The notes beneath the pieces were generated by a model, which worked only from the letters and a program-made list of their open reading frames with translations, ran no database searches and was not told where the DNA came from. This document shows positions 37,926 to 46,915 of a DNA stretch of 53,554 bases, piece by piece (the first letter of the stretch is position 1; each line of letters starts with the position of its first letter). The position numbers and the translations under genes are program-made. This DNA is from an uncultured SAR86 cluster bacterium (GTDB lineage Bacteria > Pseudomonadota > Gammaproteobacteria > Magnimaribacterales > Magnimaribacteraceae). The stretch is taken from positions 1 to 53,554 of the forward strand of contig CABXQE010000008.1 of assembly GCA_902514295.1 (NCBI GenBank). Reading direction: 5' to 3'.

Positions 37926-39184
37926 TAATCCATATTTTTAATAATAGCCTCTCCAAATTCCGAACACTTTAAAAGACTTGCACCTGTCATTAATCTTTCA
38001 AAGTCATAAGTAACTGTTTTTTGGCTAATTGTTTTGGCTAAACCTTCAATAATTAAATCTGCTGCTTCTGTCCAGCCCATATATCTAAGCATCATTTCTG
38101 CTGATAATATTAAAGAACCAGGATTAACCTTATCTAAACCTGTGTATTTAGGAGCTGTTCCATGTGTTGCTTCAAATAAAGCTACTTTATCTCCAAGATT
38201 TGCTCCAGGAGCTATTCCTATGCCTCCGACCTCTGCTGCCAAGGCATCCGATATATAGTCTCCATTTAAATTAAGAGTGGCTATAACGCTATATTCATCG
38301 GGTCTAGTTAATATCTGTTGAAGAAATGCATCCGCAATTACGTCTTTAATAATAATTTCTTTGCCCGTATCCGGATTCTTTAGTGAATGCCAAGGACCTC
38401 CATCTAATTCTACTGCATCATATTCTGAAGCTGCAAACTGATAACCCCAGTCTTTAAATGATCCTTCAGTGAACTTCATAATATTGCCTTTATGAACAAA
38501 GGTCACTGAGTCCCTATCAGTAGCTATAGCGTATTGAATAGCCTTATCAACCAAGCGTTCAGTCCCTTCTTTAGAAACTGGCTTAACTCCTATGCCACAA
38601 TCTTCAAGAAATCTAATTTTTGTAACGCCCATCTCTTTTGTTAGGAATTCAATAACTTTTTTAGCATCGTCTGAACCTGCTTCCCATTCTATTCCTGCAT
38701 ATATGTCTTCAGAGTTTTCGCGGAAAATAACCATATCTGTCTTTTCTGGATTGGTCACTGGACTTGGCACTCCATCAAAATACCTTACAGGTCTTTGGCA
38801 CACGTATAGATCTAATTCTTGCCTTAAAGCAACATTAAGAGATCTTATTCCGCCTCCTACAGGGGTTGTTAAAGGTCCTTTTATGCCCACTAAGTAAGTT
38901 TCTAAAGCTTTTAAGGTTTCAGGAGGTAACCAATTATCTTCACCATAAACTACTGTGGACTTTTCCCCACAATATATCTCCATCCATTCAATTTTTCTTT
39001 TAGCTTCATAGGATTTTTCTACTGCGCTATCCACTACTTGTATCATCACGGGAGTAATATCAGAACCGATACCATCTCCTTCTATAAAGGGAATAATTGG
39101 GTTATCTGGGATGGTTAATTTACCTGATTTATCAACAGTAATTTTTGAGCCGTTTTTAGGTTCACTGATATGTTCGAATTTCAT
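37925..39184 (-). CDS. icd: NADP-dependent isocitrate dehydrogenase
   Basis: The protein has 419 residues, as in E. coli Icd. [17 protein letters not shown] is the N-terminal nucleotide-site segment, and [22 protein letters not shown] carries the substrate-binding Ser and Arg residues (the Ser is the one phosphorylated by AceK in E. coli). [13 protein letters not shown] and [14 protein letters not shown] are further active-site motifs, and [14 protein letters not shown] fits the NADP-site loop. It converts isocitrate to 2-oxoglutarate in the TCA cycle and competes with isocitrate lyase encoded at 44095. It is first in an operon with clpS, clpA and a serine hydrolase and is divergent from mnmA. 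Confidence 0.97.
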   Translation of the reverse strand: MKFEHISEPKNGSKITVDKSGKLTIPDNPIIPFIEGDGIGSDITPVMIQVVDSAVEKSYEAKRKIEWMEIYCGEKSTVVYGEDNWLPPETLKALETYLVGIKGPLTTPVGGGIRSLNVALRQELDLYVCQRPVRYFDGVPSPVTNPEKTDMVIFRENSEDIYAGIEWEAGSDDAKKVIEFLTKEMGVTKIRFLEDCGIGVKPVSKEGTERLVDKAIQYAIATDRDSVTFVHKGNIMKFTEGSFKDWGYQFAASEYDAVELDGGPWHSLKNPDTGKEIIIKDVIADAFLQQILTRPDEYSVIATLNLNGDYISDALAAEVGGIGIAPGANLGDKVALFEATHGTAPKYTGLDKVNPGSLILSAEMMLRYMGWTEAADLIIEGLAKTISQKTVTYDFERLMTGASLLKCSEFGEAIIKNMD

Positions 39185-39257
39185 AATTGCTCTGTATAAT
39201 TCCTTTTTGTGGGCAGCATTATATATTAAAAGGAAAATAAGGTTAATTTAAGCTTCT

Positions 39258-40325
39258 ATGAGTAAAACTAAGGTCTTAGTAGGTATGTCAGGTGGAGTAG
39301 ACTCATCTGTCTCAGCTTTTATTCTTAAAGAAATAGGATATGAGGTGCATGGCCTATTCATGAAAAACTGGGATGATGACGATGGATCTCCTTATTGCAG
39401 TATAAAGGAAGATTTTATGGATGCTGCTTTTGTTGCAGACCAATTAGACATCCCTCTTTATGAGATTAATTTTGCTAAAGAATATAAAGAAAGGGTATTT
39501 TCTTACTTTTTAACAGAATTAAAGAAAGGCAGGACACCAAATCCTGATATTTTATGCAATAAAGAAATAAAATTTAAAGAGTTTTACGACTACGCAATAT
39601 CGCAAAACTTTGATTACATTGCTACAGGTCATTATGCACAAACTGATCATTCCAAATTATTAAAAGCTTTTGATACAAATAAAGATCAAACGTACTTTCT
39701 ACATGCAATTGATAAGGAAGTATTATCAAAAACTCTTTTTCCTATTGGCAACATAGATAAAGACCAGGTAAGAAAAATAGCTAGAGATAATTCCTTAGTG
39801 ACCAGTGAGAAAAAAGACAGCACTGGTATTTGTTTTATAGGGGAGCGCCCTTTTCCAGAATTTATTTCAAATTATGTTGAAGAGAATATTGGAAAAATTA
39901 TAGATGAAGATGGTAATGAGCTAGGTGAACATAAAGGGCTTCAATACTATACATTGGGACAAAGGCAAGGTATTGGTATTGGAGGTCAAAAAGGAACGAA
40001 CAATAATCCTTGGTACGTAGCCAGTAAGAATATTAATACAAATACGCTTACTGTTGTTCAGGGTAACGATCATCCTCTGCTCTTTTCGAATGAACTTACA
40101 ACTAGGAATAAGTTTTTGTTAAATGACGATATCGGTAATGGGTTTAAAGGTACGGCTAAAGTTAGATATCGACAAGAAGACCAAGAGTGTGACATTGAAA
40201 TTGATGGGAATGAAATCTTAGTAAGATTTGCAGAACCTCAAAGAGCAGTAACACCAGGACAGTCTGTAGTTATTTATAATGAAAATGAGTGTTTGGGCGG
40301 TGGAGAAATAGAATCAATTAATTAG
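39258..40325 (+). CDS. mnmA: tRNA-specific 2-thiouridylase MnmA
   Basis: The protein has 355 residues. GMSGGVDSSVSA (9-20) is the ATP PP-loop, Cys100 (NPDILCN) and Cys192 (STGICFIGERPF) are the catalytic pair, and LQYYTLGQRQGIGIGG is conserved. It thiolates U34 of tRNA-Lys, -Glu and -Gln. The 73-base gap to icd must hold both divergent promoters. Its last 12 bases overlap the convergent GIY-YIG gene. hflD, which often lies between mnmA and purB, is absent. Confidence 0.97.
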   Translation: MSKTKVLVGMSGGVDSSVSAFILKEIGYEVHGLFMKNWDDDDGSPYCSIKEDFMDAAFVADQLDIPLYEINFAKEYKERVFSYFLTELKKGRTPNPDILCNKEIKFKEFYDYAISQNFDYIATGHYAQTDHSKLLKAFDTNKDQTYFLHAIDKEVLSKTLFPIGNIDKDQVRKIARDNSLVTSEKKDSTGICFIGERPFPEFISNYVEENIGKIIDEDGNELGEHKGLQYYTLGQRQGIGIGGQKGTNNNPWYVASKNINTNTLTVVQGNDHPLLFSNELTTRNKFLLNDDIGNGFKGTAKVRYRQEDQECDIEIDGNEILVRFAEPQRAVTPGQSVVIYNENECLGGGEIESIN

Positions 40326-40553
40326 TTTTAACTTTTCTGTTCTTTTTAATTTCTTTATCTCAAATTCTCTTTTTAAAGAATCACTTTTCGTTTTGTAAGA
40401 TTCTTTATAAATCAGTTTTACTGGTAATCTAGATTTTGTATATTTAGCTCCCTTTCCAGAATTATGTGCAATTATTCTTTTCTCCAAATCATTAGTAATG
40501 CCTGTATAGAGTGAGCTATCATTGCACTCCAATATGTAAACATGCCAACTCAA
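40314..40553 (-). CDS. GIY-YIG domain protein (UPF0213-like)
   Basis: The protein has 79 residues. WHVYILECNDSSLYTGITNDLEKRIIAHN gives the GIY-YIG motif in the form VYI...YTG, then the Arg of the nuclease helix. KYTKSRLPVKLIY follows. Such small stand-alone proteins are common and poorly characterised; they share the fold of UvrC-type nucleases. It begins 2 bases after the 29-residue frame and overlaps the 3' end of mnmA antisense. Confidence 0.9.
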   Translation of the reverse strand: MSWHVYILECNDSSLYTGITNDLEKRIIAHNSGKGAKYTKSRLPVKLIYKESYKTKSDSLKREFEIKKLKRTEKLKLIN

Positions 40554-40555
40554 AA

Positions 40556-40645
40556 TTAATAGAAACTAGACATGGACCAAATCAGAATAATTAAGAGAAC
40601 AGCTATAGAACAAAGCCAAGCTCTAATTCTATCTTCTTCTTGCAT
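40556..40645 (-). CDS. Possible 29-residue membrane peptide
   Basis: The frame starts MQEEDRIRAW and has a hydrophobic helix (LCSIAVLLIILIW) and a short MSSFY tail. It starts 3 bases after the GST stop and ends 2 bases before the GIY-YIG start on the same strand, exactly filling the gap of this tight operon. That packing is the main reason to believe it. No homologue is known to me. Confidence 0.45.
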   Translation of the reverse strand: MQEEDRIRAWLCSIAVLLIILIWSMSSFY

Positions 40646-40648
40646 TTT

Positions 40649-41260
40649 TTACGCTGAAGCGCTTGGTCGAGAATGAATTTTATTATAAAGATTAACTACG
40701 TTCTTATTATCTTCGTTTAACGGTTGCCCAACAGTCGTTCCAAAGTTTAAGAAGCAATAAAACATAATATCAGCTAAAGAAAATCTATCTCCGCAAATAA
40801 ATTCTTTATCTTTAATTTGCTCATCTAGCCAGGTTATTCTTTCTTGAGCTAAAGTTTTTAAGTCATCGGCTGCTTGTGGAATAAGTCTTAACCTGTCTTT
40901 AAAGAAGTCGTGACCCTCAGAAAATCTGAAGCCATTAGTTAAGGGTTCTACTATTTGCAAATCTATTCTTCTAGTCCACATTCTTGTCTCTGCTCTAGCT
41001 TCCGAGGCCTTGCCCATAAGATCCGTGTACCCTTGTTGCTCGTCTAGGTAATCACAAATAACAGTTATTTCAGATATAAAATCACCATTATCAAGTTCTA
41101 AGGTTGGCATCTGACCTGAAGGATTCCTTGATAAGTGATCTGTTTGTCTATTTTCTCCAACCATTAAATCTACTTCGACTGTTTCAAGCTCTAATCCAAG
41201 CTCATGGATGAACATTCGTACTACGTGTGGATTGGGTCCTATTGAGTTGTAAAGTTTCAT
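40649..41260 (-). CDS. Glutathione S-transferase family protein
   Basis: The protein has 203 residues. The N-terminal thioredoxin-fold part has KLYNSIGPNPHVVRMFIHELGL, NPSGQMPTLELDNG and the ISEITVICDYLDE glutathione-site segment (Glu in place of the usual Glu-Ser). The C-terminal helical domain has CGDRFSLADIMFYCFLNFG. It would conjugate or reduce small electrophiles with glutathione. It lies between an amidohydrolase (5-base gap) and small genes in one operon. Confidence 0.92.
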   Translation of the reverse strand: MKLYNSIGPNPHVVRMFIHELGLELETVEVDLMVGENRQTDHLSRNPSGQMPTLELDNGDFISEITVICDYLDEQQGYTDLMGKASEARAETRMWTRRIDLQIVEPLTNGFRFSEGHDFFKDRLRLIPQAADDLKTLAQERITWLDEQIKDKEFICGDRFSLADIMFYCFLNFGTTVGQPLNEDNKNVVNLYNKIHSRPSASA

Positions 41261-41265
41261 AATTT

Positions 41266-42549
41266 CTAAGGTTTTTTTACTACATTACCATCTTTCATAA
41301 CAAAATCTACCGATTCTAAATTTGTGATATCTTTTAGAGGGTTACCGGATACTGCAATTATATCTGCAAGCTTTCCTCTTGAAATAGAGCCAATATTTTC
41401 TTGTTCTCCAAGCAAAATTGAGGCGTGTAAAGTAGCTGAAAGAATAGCTTCCTTTGCGGTCATTCCGGCATCAACCATTAATTCAAATTCTTTAGCATTA
41501 TCCCCATGTGGAGTTACACCTGTATCAGTACCAAACGCAATCTTGATGCCAGCTTGATAAGCTTTAGAAAAGGTAGAAATTAATTGTGGTCCTATCTCAA
41601 GTGCTTTTGTTTGGACAAAGGGAGGGTAATAATCTTCAATCAAAGCCTTTTCCGCAACCCAAGCACCAGCTAACAGTGTGGGTACGTAATAAGTGCCTTC
41701 CTTTCTCATAAGAGTCATACCTTCTGCATCCATAAGTGTGCCATGCTCTATTGAGTCAACTCCTGCTTTAACAGCTCGGATAATGCCCTCTGAACCATGG
41801 GCATGAGCAGCAACCTTAAAACCATAATCCTTAGCTGCTTCTACGACTGATCTTATTTCTTCTTCTGTCATTTGAGGATTTTGACCATTCTTAGCATTAC
41901 TTAAAACTCCACCAGTGGCAGTAATCTTAATCAAGTCAGCTCCCTCTTTATATCTGTGCCTAACAGCTTTATATGCATCGTCTGAACTATTAATAATTCC
42001 ATCTACTGGTCCAGGATCAGAAGATAGTTCTTTACTTAAAGAGTTAGTACCATCAGCATGGCCGCCTGTAGAAGCTATTGACTTACCGGCCGTAAAAATT
42101 CTAGGGCCTGGCACAGTTCCTTTAACAATCTCATTTCTTAAAGAAACAGTAATTGCATCTGAATCTCCTAAGTTTCTTACAGTCGTAAATCCTGCTAAAA
42201 GAGTCTTCCTCGCATTATTAACAGATCTAATCGCATAGTCTGCCGGGTTTAAGCTAGTGCTCTCAATATACCTATTTGTGCTACTTTGATTTGAAGTAAG
42301 ATGAACATGCATATCAATTAAACCAGGAAGAACCGTATATCCGCTTAAATCTATATATTCGTCATCAGGTTCTGGTTCTATATAACCAGTAACTACTTCA
42401 GAGATTTTATTATCTACTACATATATAGACATCTCATTCATAGGGTTATCATTACTGCCATCTATCAAGTATCCAGCATGAATAACCGTTTTTGCAGAGG
42501 CATTGAAGCTAAGTAAAAGACTTAACCAAATTAATAAATTCTTTTGCAT
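41266..42549 (-). CDS. Exported amidohydrolase (prolidase/imidazolonepropionase-like)
   Basis: The protein has 427 residues with a signal peptide ending FNASAK, so it acts in the periplasm. Metal ligands are visible in order: His81-x-His83 (DMHVHL), Lys in IKITATGG (carbamylated Lys of the family), AHAHG, EHGT, and the Asp of FGTDTGVTPHG. It closes with a GSISRGKLADIIAVSGNPL motif. Members hydrolyse Xaa-Pro or other acyl-amino-acid amides, so peptide scavenging is a fair guess, not shown. It is first gene of the GST operon and divergent from purB. Confidence 0.92.
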   Translation of the reverse strand: MQKNLLIWLSLLLSFNASAKTVIHAGYLIDGSNDNPMNEMSIYVVDNKISEVVTGYIEPEPDDEYIDLSGYTVLPGLIDMHVHLTSNQSSTNRYIESTSLNPADYAIRSVNNARKTLLAGFTTVRNLGDSDAITVSLRNEIVKGTVPGPRIFTAGKSIASTGGHADGTNSLSKELSSDPGPVDGIINSSDDAYKAVRHRYKEGADLIKITATGGVLSNAKNGQNPQMTEEEIRSVVEAAKDYGFKVAAHAHGSEGIIRAVKAGVDSIEHGTLMDAEGMTLMRKEGTYYVPTLLAGAWVAEKALIEDYYPPFVQTKALEIGPQLISTFSKAYQAGIKIAFGTDTGVTPHGDNAKEFELMVDAGMTAKEAILSATLHASILLGEQENIGSISRGKLADIIAVSGNPLKDITNLESVDFVMKDGNVVKKP

Positions 42550-42603
42550 AACTCCTAGTTTGCGACTAGTTTAATTACAAGGCAAGCATTTGTAGACATA
42601 AGT

Positions 42604-42609
42604 TATAAT
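42604..42609 (+). promoter_or_regulatory. Possible -10 element of purB
   Basis: TATAAT ends 6 bases before the purB ATG, so transcription would start at or next to the start codon. No Shine-Dalgarno sequence is visible and no good -35 box is seen. A leaderless purB message is possible. Confidence 0.35.
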
Positions 42610-42615
42610 ATTTAG

Positions 42616-43989
42616 ATGAAGATAGATTCTTTATTATCAATTTCCCCTCTTGATGGACGATACAATGCTGTAAATAGTGAATTAAGATATGTAACGAGTG
42701 AATACGGTTTAATTAAAAATAGACTTTTTATAGAAGTTGAGTGGTTTAAGCACCTCGCAAATACCTCGAAAGTTAAAGAACTTCCTAAATTATCAATTAA
42801 AAATATAAGATATCTTGATGATTTAGTTAAAAATTTTTCATTAAATGATGCTAAACGTGTTAAATCTATAGAAAAAAGAACTAATCATGATGTAAAAGCT
42901 ATTGAGTATTATCTAAAAGAGAAATTTTCTAATGTTAAGTCCTTAGATAAATACTCTGAATTTATTCATTTTGCTTGCACTTCAGAGGATATAAACAATT
43001 TATCTTATTCATTAATGATTAAAGATGCTTCAAAAATTATTTCTTTAAATATTGATGACCTCATTAAGACCCTTAAACAAAAGTCTATTAAATATTCAAA
43101 TACGCCGATGTTATCAAGGACTCATGGACAAATAGCATCTCCTACTACCATGGGAAAAGAATTTGCTAATTTTGTTCATCGCATTAGTTCCATTAACAAG
43201 TCCATTAGAAGCACTGTCTTAAAAGGCAAGATAAATGGAGCTGTAGGAAACTTTAATGCGCACGTAATTGCCTATCCTGACGTAAATTGGGAGATAGTTT
43301 CTAGAAAATTTATTAAAGGATTAGGTTTAGAGGTAAACACACATACCACACAAGTAGAACCAAAAGACTCTATAGCTGAGTTATTTTTTCATTACGTTAG
43401 GCTAAACAATGTACTTATTGATTTTAGTAGAGATATATGGGGGTACATATCTTTAGGTTACTTCAAGCAAAAACTTAAAAAAGGTGAAATTGGATCGTCT
43501 ACAATGCCTCACAAAGTTAATCCTATAGACTTTGAAAATGCTGAAGGTAATTTGGGTCTAGCGAATTCAAATTTTCAACATCTATCTAATGCTGTTGTTA
43601 TTTCCAGATGGCAAAGAGATTTAACTGATTCAACGGTGATGAGGAACATAGGATTGTGTTATGGGCATACTAATCTCGCCCTCTCCTCTTTATTAAAAGG
43701 AATTTATAAAATAGAGATAAATAAAGATCAATTAAAGCATGACCTTGATAGCTCTTGGGAGGTCTTAACAGAAGCTATGCAAACAGTATTTAGAAAGCAC
43801 CTAATTAAAGATGGTTATGAACTAATGAAAGAGTTATCCAGAGGAAAGAAAATCTGTAAAGAAGACCTGCATCATTTGATAGATAAGATTGATATTCCTT
43901 CGGAAGATAGGCAAGCCCTCAAGGATCTTACCCCTTCTTCTTATACTGGCATAGCAAAAACACTAGCAAAGCAGCTAAAAGATAGTTGA
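42616..43989 (+). CDS. purB: Adenylosuccinate lyase
   Basis: The protein has 457 residues, E. coli-type PurB. ISPLDGRY opens it, RTHGQIASPTTMGKE carries the catalytic His region, and GSSTMPHKVNPIDFEN (from residue 293) is the flexible signature loop with the active-site Ser. It acts twice in purine synthesis, releasing fumarate from SAICAR and adenylosuccinate. It is monocistronic here; a 105-base gap follows with a ribosome site for the next gene. Confidence 0.98.
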   Translation: MKIDSLLSISPLDGRYNAVNSELRYVTSEYGLIKNRLFIEVEWFKHLANTSKVKELPKLSIKNIRYLDDLVKNFSLNDAKRVKSIEKRTNHDVKAIEYYLKEKFSNVKSLDKYSEFIHFACTSEDINNLSYSLMIKDASKIISLNIDDLIKTLKQKSIKYSNTPMLSRTHGQIASPTTMGKEFANFVHRISSINKSIRSTVLKGKINGAVGNFNAHVIAYPDVNWEIVSRKFIKGLGLEVNTHTTQVEPKDSIAELFFHYVRLNNVLIDFSRDIWGYISLGYFKQKLKKGEIGSSTMPHKVNPIDFENAEGNLGLANSNFQHLSNAVVISRWQRDLTDSTVMRNIGLCYGHTNLALSSLLKGIYKIEINKDQLKHDLDSSWEVLTEAMQTVFRKHLIKDGYELMKELSRGKKICKEDLHHLIDKIDIPSEDRQALKDLTPSSYTGIAKTLAKQLKDS

Positions 43990-44094
43990 TTTATAGTAAT
44001 TCTTCGTTAAACTCCTTTTCTTTTTTTCATGCATCAGAGTTTAAAAAATAAAGTAAACTGAATTTAATCTATTAGTAATAATAAAGGAATAAAT

Positions 44095-45675
44095 ATGGGA
44101 ATTTATAAAGAGATGATTGATAGTCTCTTAAAACTTAAGAAAGAAGGTAAAGGAGCTCACGTTAATGTAAATCCTGAACATGCTGCTCGCATGAGATTAC
44201 AAAATCAATTCCAATCAGGTATAGACATAGCTAAATACACAGCCTCCATTATGAGGAAAGATATGGATGATTATGATTCTAATCCTGAAGCTTACACCCA
44301 GTCCTTAGGTTGCTGGCATGGATTTATAGGACAACAAAAATTAATATCCATAAAGAAGCATTTTGGTTCAACAGATAAGAAGTACCTGTACCTATCAGGG
44401 TGGATGGTCGCTGCGTTAAGATCTCAATTTGGACCCCTACCTGATCAGTCAATGCATGAAAAAACTACAGTTGCTAGTTTAATTAATGAGCTCTATACGT
44501 TCCTTAAACAAGCCGATGCGAGAGAATTAGGAGGTTTATTTAGAGAGTTAGATGAAGCAACTGAAGATGCAAAGAATGTAATTCAAGAAAAAATTGATAA
44601 TTTCCAAACTCACATAGTGCCGATAATTGCAGATATCGATGCAGGTTTCGGTAATGAAGAAGCCACTTATCTAATGGCAAAACAAATGATAGAAGCTGGA
44701 GCTTGCTGTATACAAATTGAAAATCAAGTTTCTGACGAAAAACAGTGCGGACATCAAGATGGAAAAGTTACAGTCCCTCACGCAGATTTCCTTGCAAAAA
44801 TTAATGCTGTTCGTTATGCATTCTTAGAATTGGGCGTTGACGATGGCGTGATAGTTGCTAGAACTGACTCGTTAGGTGCCGGTTTAACTAAACAAATAGC
44901 TATTACTCATGAAGTTGGTGATTTAGGAGATCAATACAATTCTTTTCTTGATCTTGAAGAGCTTCCTGATTCTGAAATGAATCATGGGGATGTATTAATA
45001 AATCATCATGGAAAGGTTGTAAGGCCAAAAAGACTTCCTAGTAACTTGTATAGGTTTAAAGAAGGAACTGGTGAAGCACGTTGCATACTTGATTCTATAA
45101 CTAGTTTACAAAATGGTGCTGATTTAATCTGGATTGAAACTGAAAAACCTCATATAGGTCAGATCGGAGCAATGATGGATGAAATAAAGAAAGTTATTCC
45201 TAATGCTAAACTTGTTTACAACAATAGTCCTTCATTCAATTGGACTTTAAATTTCAGACAACAAGTTTTTAATACGATGCAAGAAGCGGGAAAAGATGTA
45301 AGTGAATATGATAGCAATGACCTAATGAATGAAAAATACGATGATTCAGATCTTGGTAAAGAAGCTGATGAACAAATACGCACTTTCCAAGCAGATGCTG
45401 CAAAAGAAGCAGGTATATTCCACCATCTTATTACTTTACCGACTTATCATACAACTGCGCTTTCAACAGATAATCTTGCTAAAGAATACTTTGGTGACAA
45501 AGGAATGCTAGGTTACGTAGAAAATGTACAGAGAAAAGAGATACGTGAAGGGATTGCATGCGTAAAACATCAAAATATGGCTGGATCAGATATGGGTGAT
45601 GATCATAAAGAGTATTTTGCTGGCGAAGCGGCTTTAAAGGCTTCTGGTGAAGATAACACCATGAATCAATTTTAG
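44095..45675 (+). CDS. aceA: Isocitrate lyase (Pseudomonas-type long form)
   Basis: The protein has 526 residues. The active-site motif is EKQCGH with Cys218, followed by QDGKVTVPHADF, the form I associate with Pseudomonas-type enzymes rather than the KKCGH of E. coli. IADIDAGFGNEEATYLMAKQMI and LVYNNSPSFNWT are also conserved. It splits isocitrate to succinate and glyoxylate for growth on acetate and fatty acids. Malate synthase is not in the window. An AAGGAA ribosome site precedes it, and a bidirectional terminator follows. Confidence 0.97.
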   Translation: MGIYKEMIDSLLKLKKEGKGAHVNVNPEHAARMRLQNQFQSGIDIAKYTASIMRKDMDDYDSNPEAYTQSLGCWHGFIGQQKLISIKKHFGSTDKKYLYLSGWMVAALRSQFGPLPDQSMHEKTTVASLINELYTFLKQADARELGGLFRELDEATEDAKNVIQEKIDNFQTHIVPIIADIDAGFGNEEATYLMAKQMIEAGACCIQIENQVSDEKQCGHQDGKVTVPHADFLAKINAVRYAFLELGVDDGVIVARTDSLGAGLTKQIAITHEVGDLGDQYNSFLDLEELPDSEMNHGDVLINHHGKVVRPKRLPSNLYRFKEGTGEARCILDSITSLQNGADLIWIETEKPHIGQIGAMMDEIKKVIPNAKLVYNNSPSFNWTLNFRQQVFNTMQEAGKDVSEYDSNDLMNEKYDDSDLGKEADEQIRTFQADAAKEAGIFHHLITLPTYHTTALSTDNLAKEYFGDKGMLGYVENVQRKEIREGIACVKHQNMAGSDMGDDHKEYFAGEAALKASGEDNTMNQF

Positions 45676-45691
45676 TAGAGCTCTTATAATT

Positions 45692-45719
45692 AAAAAAGGA
45701 AGCTGTAGCTTCCTTTTTT
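45692..45719. terminator. Bidirectional terminator between isocitrate lyase and the nqr operon
   Basis: A perfect 7-bp stem (GGAAGCT with AGCTTCC) with a 2-base loop is flanked by six A on one side and six T on the other, so it can act on both strands. The nqrM stop codon lies within its flank (45718-45720). Confidence 0.92.
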
Positions 45720-45894
45720 ATTGTTCAATACACTTAGAAGGGTTTCCACCACACAATTCACATTCTCTGCCAGGTTCGAGGTTTGCTAAACCACCACAAG
45801 AACCTGATATAGGTTTTTTACCAAAGAAAATTCCTACCGACATTGCAGTTACAATTAAAAGCAGAACTAGGAATGTTATTACACCTGTTACCAT
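45718..45894 (-). CDS. nqrM: NqrM, maturation factor of Na+-NQR (DUF539)
   Basis: The frame codes 58 residues: one N-terminal membrane helix (about 4-24), then ISGSCGGLANL and CELCGG, ending in SKCIEQ. The SCGGL motif plus four Cys in all is the signature of NqrM, which helps place the Fe centre between NqrD and NqrE. It starts 4 bases after the apbE stop, closing the nqr operon in the expected order. Confidence 0.93.
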   Translation of the reverse strand: MVTGVITFLVLLLIVTAMSVGIFFGKKPISGSCGGLANLEPGRECELCGGNPSKCIEQ

Positions 45895-45898
45895 TTTT

Positions 45899-46906
45899 TT
45901 ATTTTACTATTTTTGGCATGGAATTAGAAAAGATTAAGTTTGTTTGCTTATTTCGATTGGATATAAAAATAGCTTTTATATTATTTTTATTAGAATATTT
46001 TATCGCTTCTTCTTGTCCCATTGCATTTAGAGCAGTTGCTAACGCGTCTGCTTTCATTGCATTTTCTGCAACTACAGTAACGGAAGATTTTGAGTATTCG
46101 TTAGGTCTACCTAACTTTATGTTAAATGTATGAGAAACAAGCTGTTCTTCAAATACTCTAAAGTTTCTGTAATCACCTGAAGTGGCAACAGAAAAATCCT
46201 TAAACATATTTGATTCAAGCTTAATAAGAAAATTATTTGTACGTTCAGGATCCTCTATACCAACCACCCAAGGCATCTTATCTTTCTTAACAGGAGAAGT
46301 TCTTATCTCTCCACCAAGTTCTATATAGTGAGATTCAATGTTTGTATCAGATAAAAGCTCTAGATGAACTAAATCTATAGCGTAGCCTTTTGCAATAGAA
46401 GAAAAATCAAGATGTACATCTCTTAATCTTCTTACAGATTCTTGATCAGCTTGTACAGAATCACACCCTATCTCGCCCACTAATTTTTTTTCTTCATCTT
46501 TTGTTAAATCACTCGCTTCAGTTGGGCCAAAACCCCAAGTATTTACTAATCTTCCTACTGAAACATCGTATACACCGTTAGTATCATTACAAAGTTCTAT
46601 AGCAAACTTTAAAACATGAATAAATTCTTTAGAAACTTTAGACCACTCAAATAGATCATTTTTATTAATCTGAGAAATTGATGAGTTTGTAAGATAAGTA
46701 GACATTTCTTGGTTTACTCTTTCAAAAATGTTATGAATTTCTGTTTGAGAAGTTTGAATTTCTTGTCCATAAATAATTACTGTATAGCTAGTACCCATAA
46801 CCTCTCCTTCAAAGGACAAAGGTTTAAGTTCTTTATTGGAATCTAGAAGAAAGAAAACAAGTAAAAGGAGAAAAATTATAAGCGAAACTATGTAAGAGAA
46901 TTTCAA
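45899..46906 (-). CDS. apbE: FAD:protein FMN transferase ApbE
   Basis: The protein has 335 residues. It has an N-terminal membrane anchor (residues 5-22) but no lipobox Cys, unlike many ApbE proteins. GEVMGTSYTVIIYG, DVSVGRLVNTWGFGP, DFSSIAKGYAIDLV and VSHTFNIKLG are the flavin- and metal-site motifs. It attaches FMN to Thr of NqrB and NqrC in the periplasm. It lies 9 bases after nqrF and 4 before nqrM. Confidence 0.95.
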   Translation of the reverse strand: MKFSYIVSLIIFLLLLVFFLLDSNKELKPLSFEGEVMGTSYTVIIYGQEIQTSQTEIHNIFERVNQEMSTYLTNSSISQINKNDLFEWSKVSKEFIHVLKFAIELCNDTNGVYDVSVGRLVNTWGFGPTEASDLTKDEEKKLVGEIGCDSVQADQESVRRLRDVHLDFSSIAKGYAIDLVHLELLSDTNIESHYIELGGEIRTSPVKKDKMPWVVGIEDPERTNNFLIKLESNMFKDFSVATSGDYRNFRVFEEQLVSHTFNIKLGRPNEYSKSSVTVVAENAMKADALATALNAMGQEEAIKYSNKNNIKAIFISNRNKQTNLIFSNSMPKIVK

Positions 46907-46915
46907 TTTAAGGTA

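Noticed and set aside
45843-46133. A 96-residue + strand frame opposite apbE and nqrM
   Set aside because: Antisense shadow of two well-supported genes with no ribosome site.
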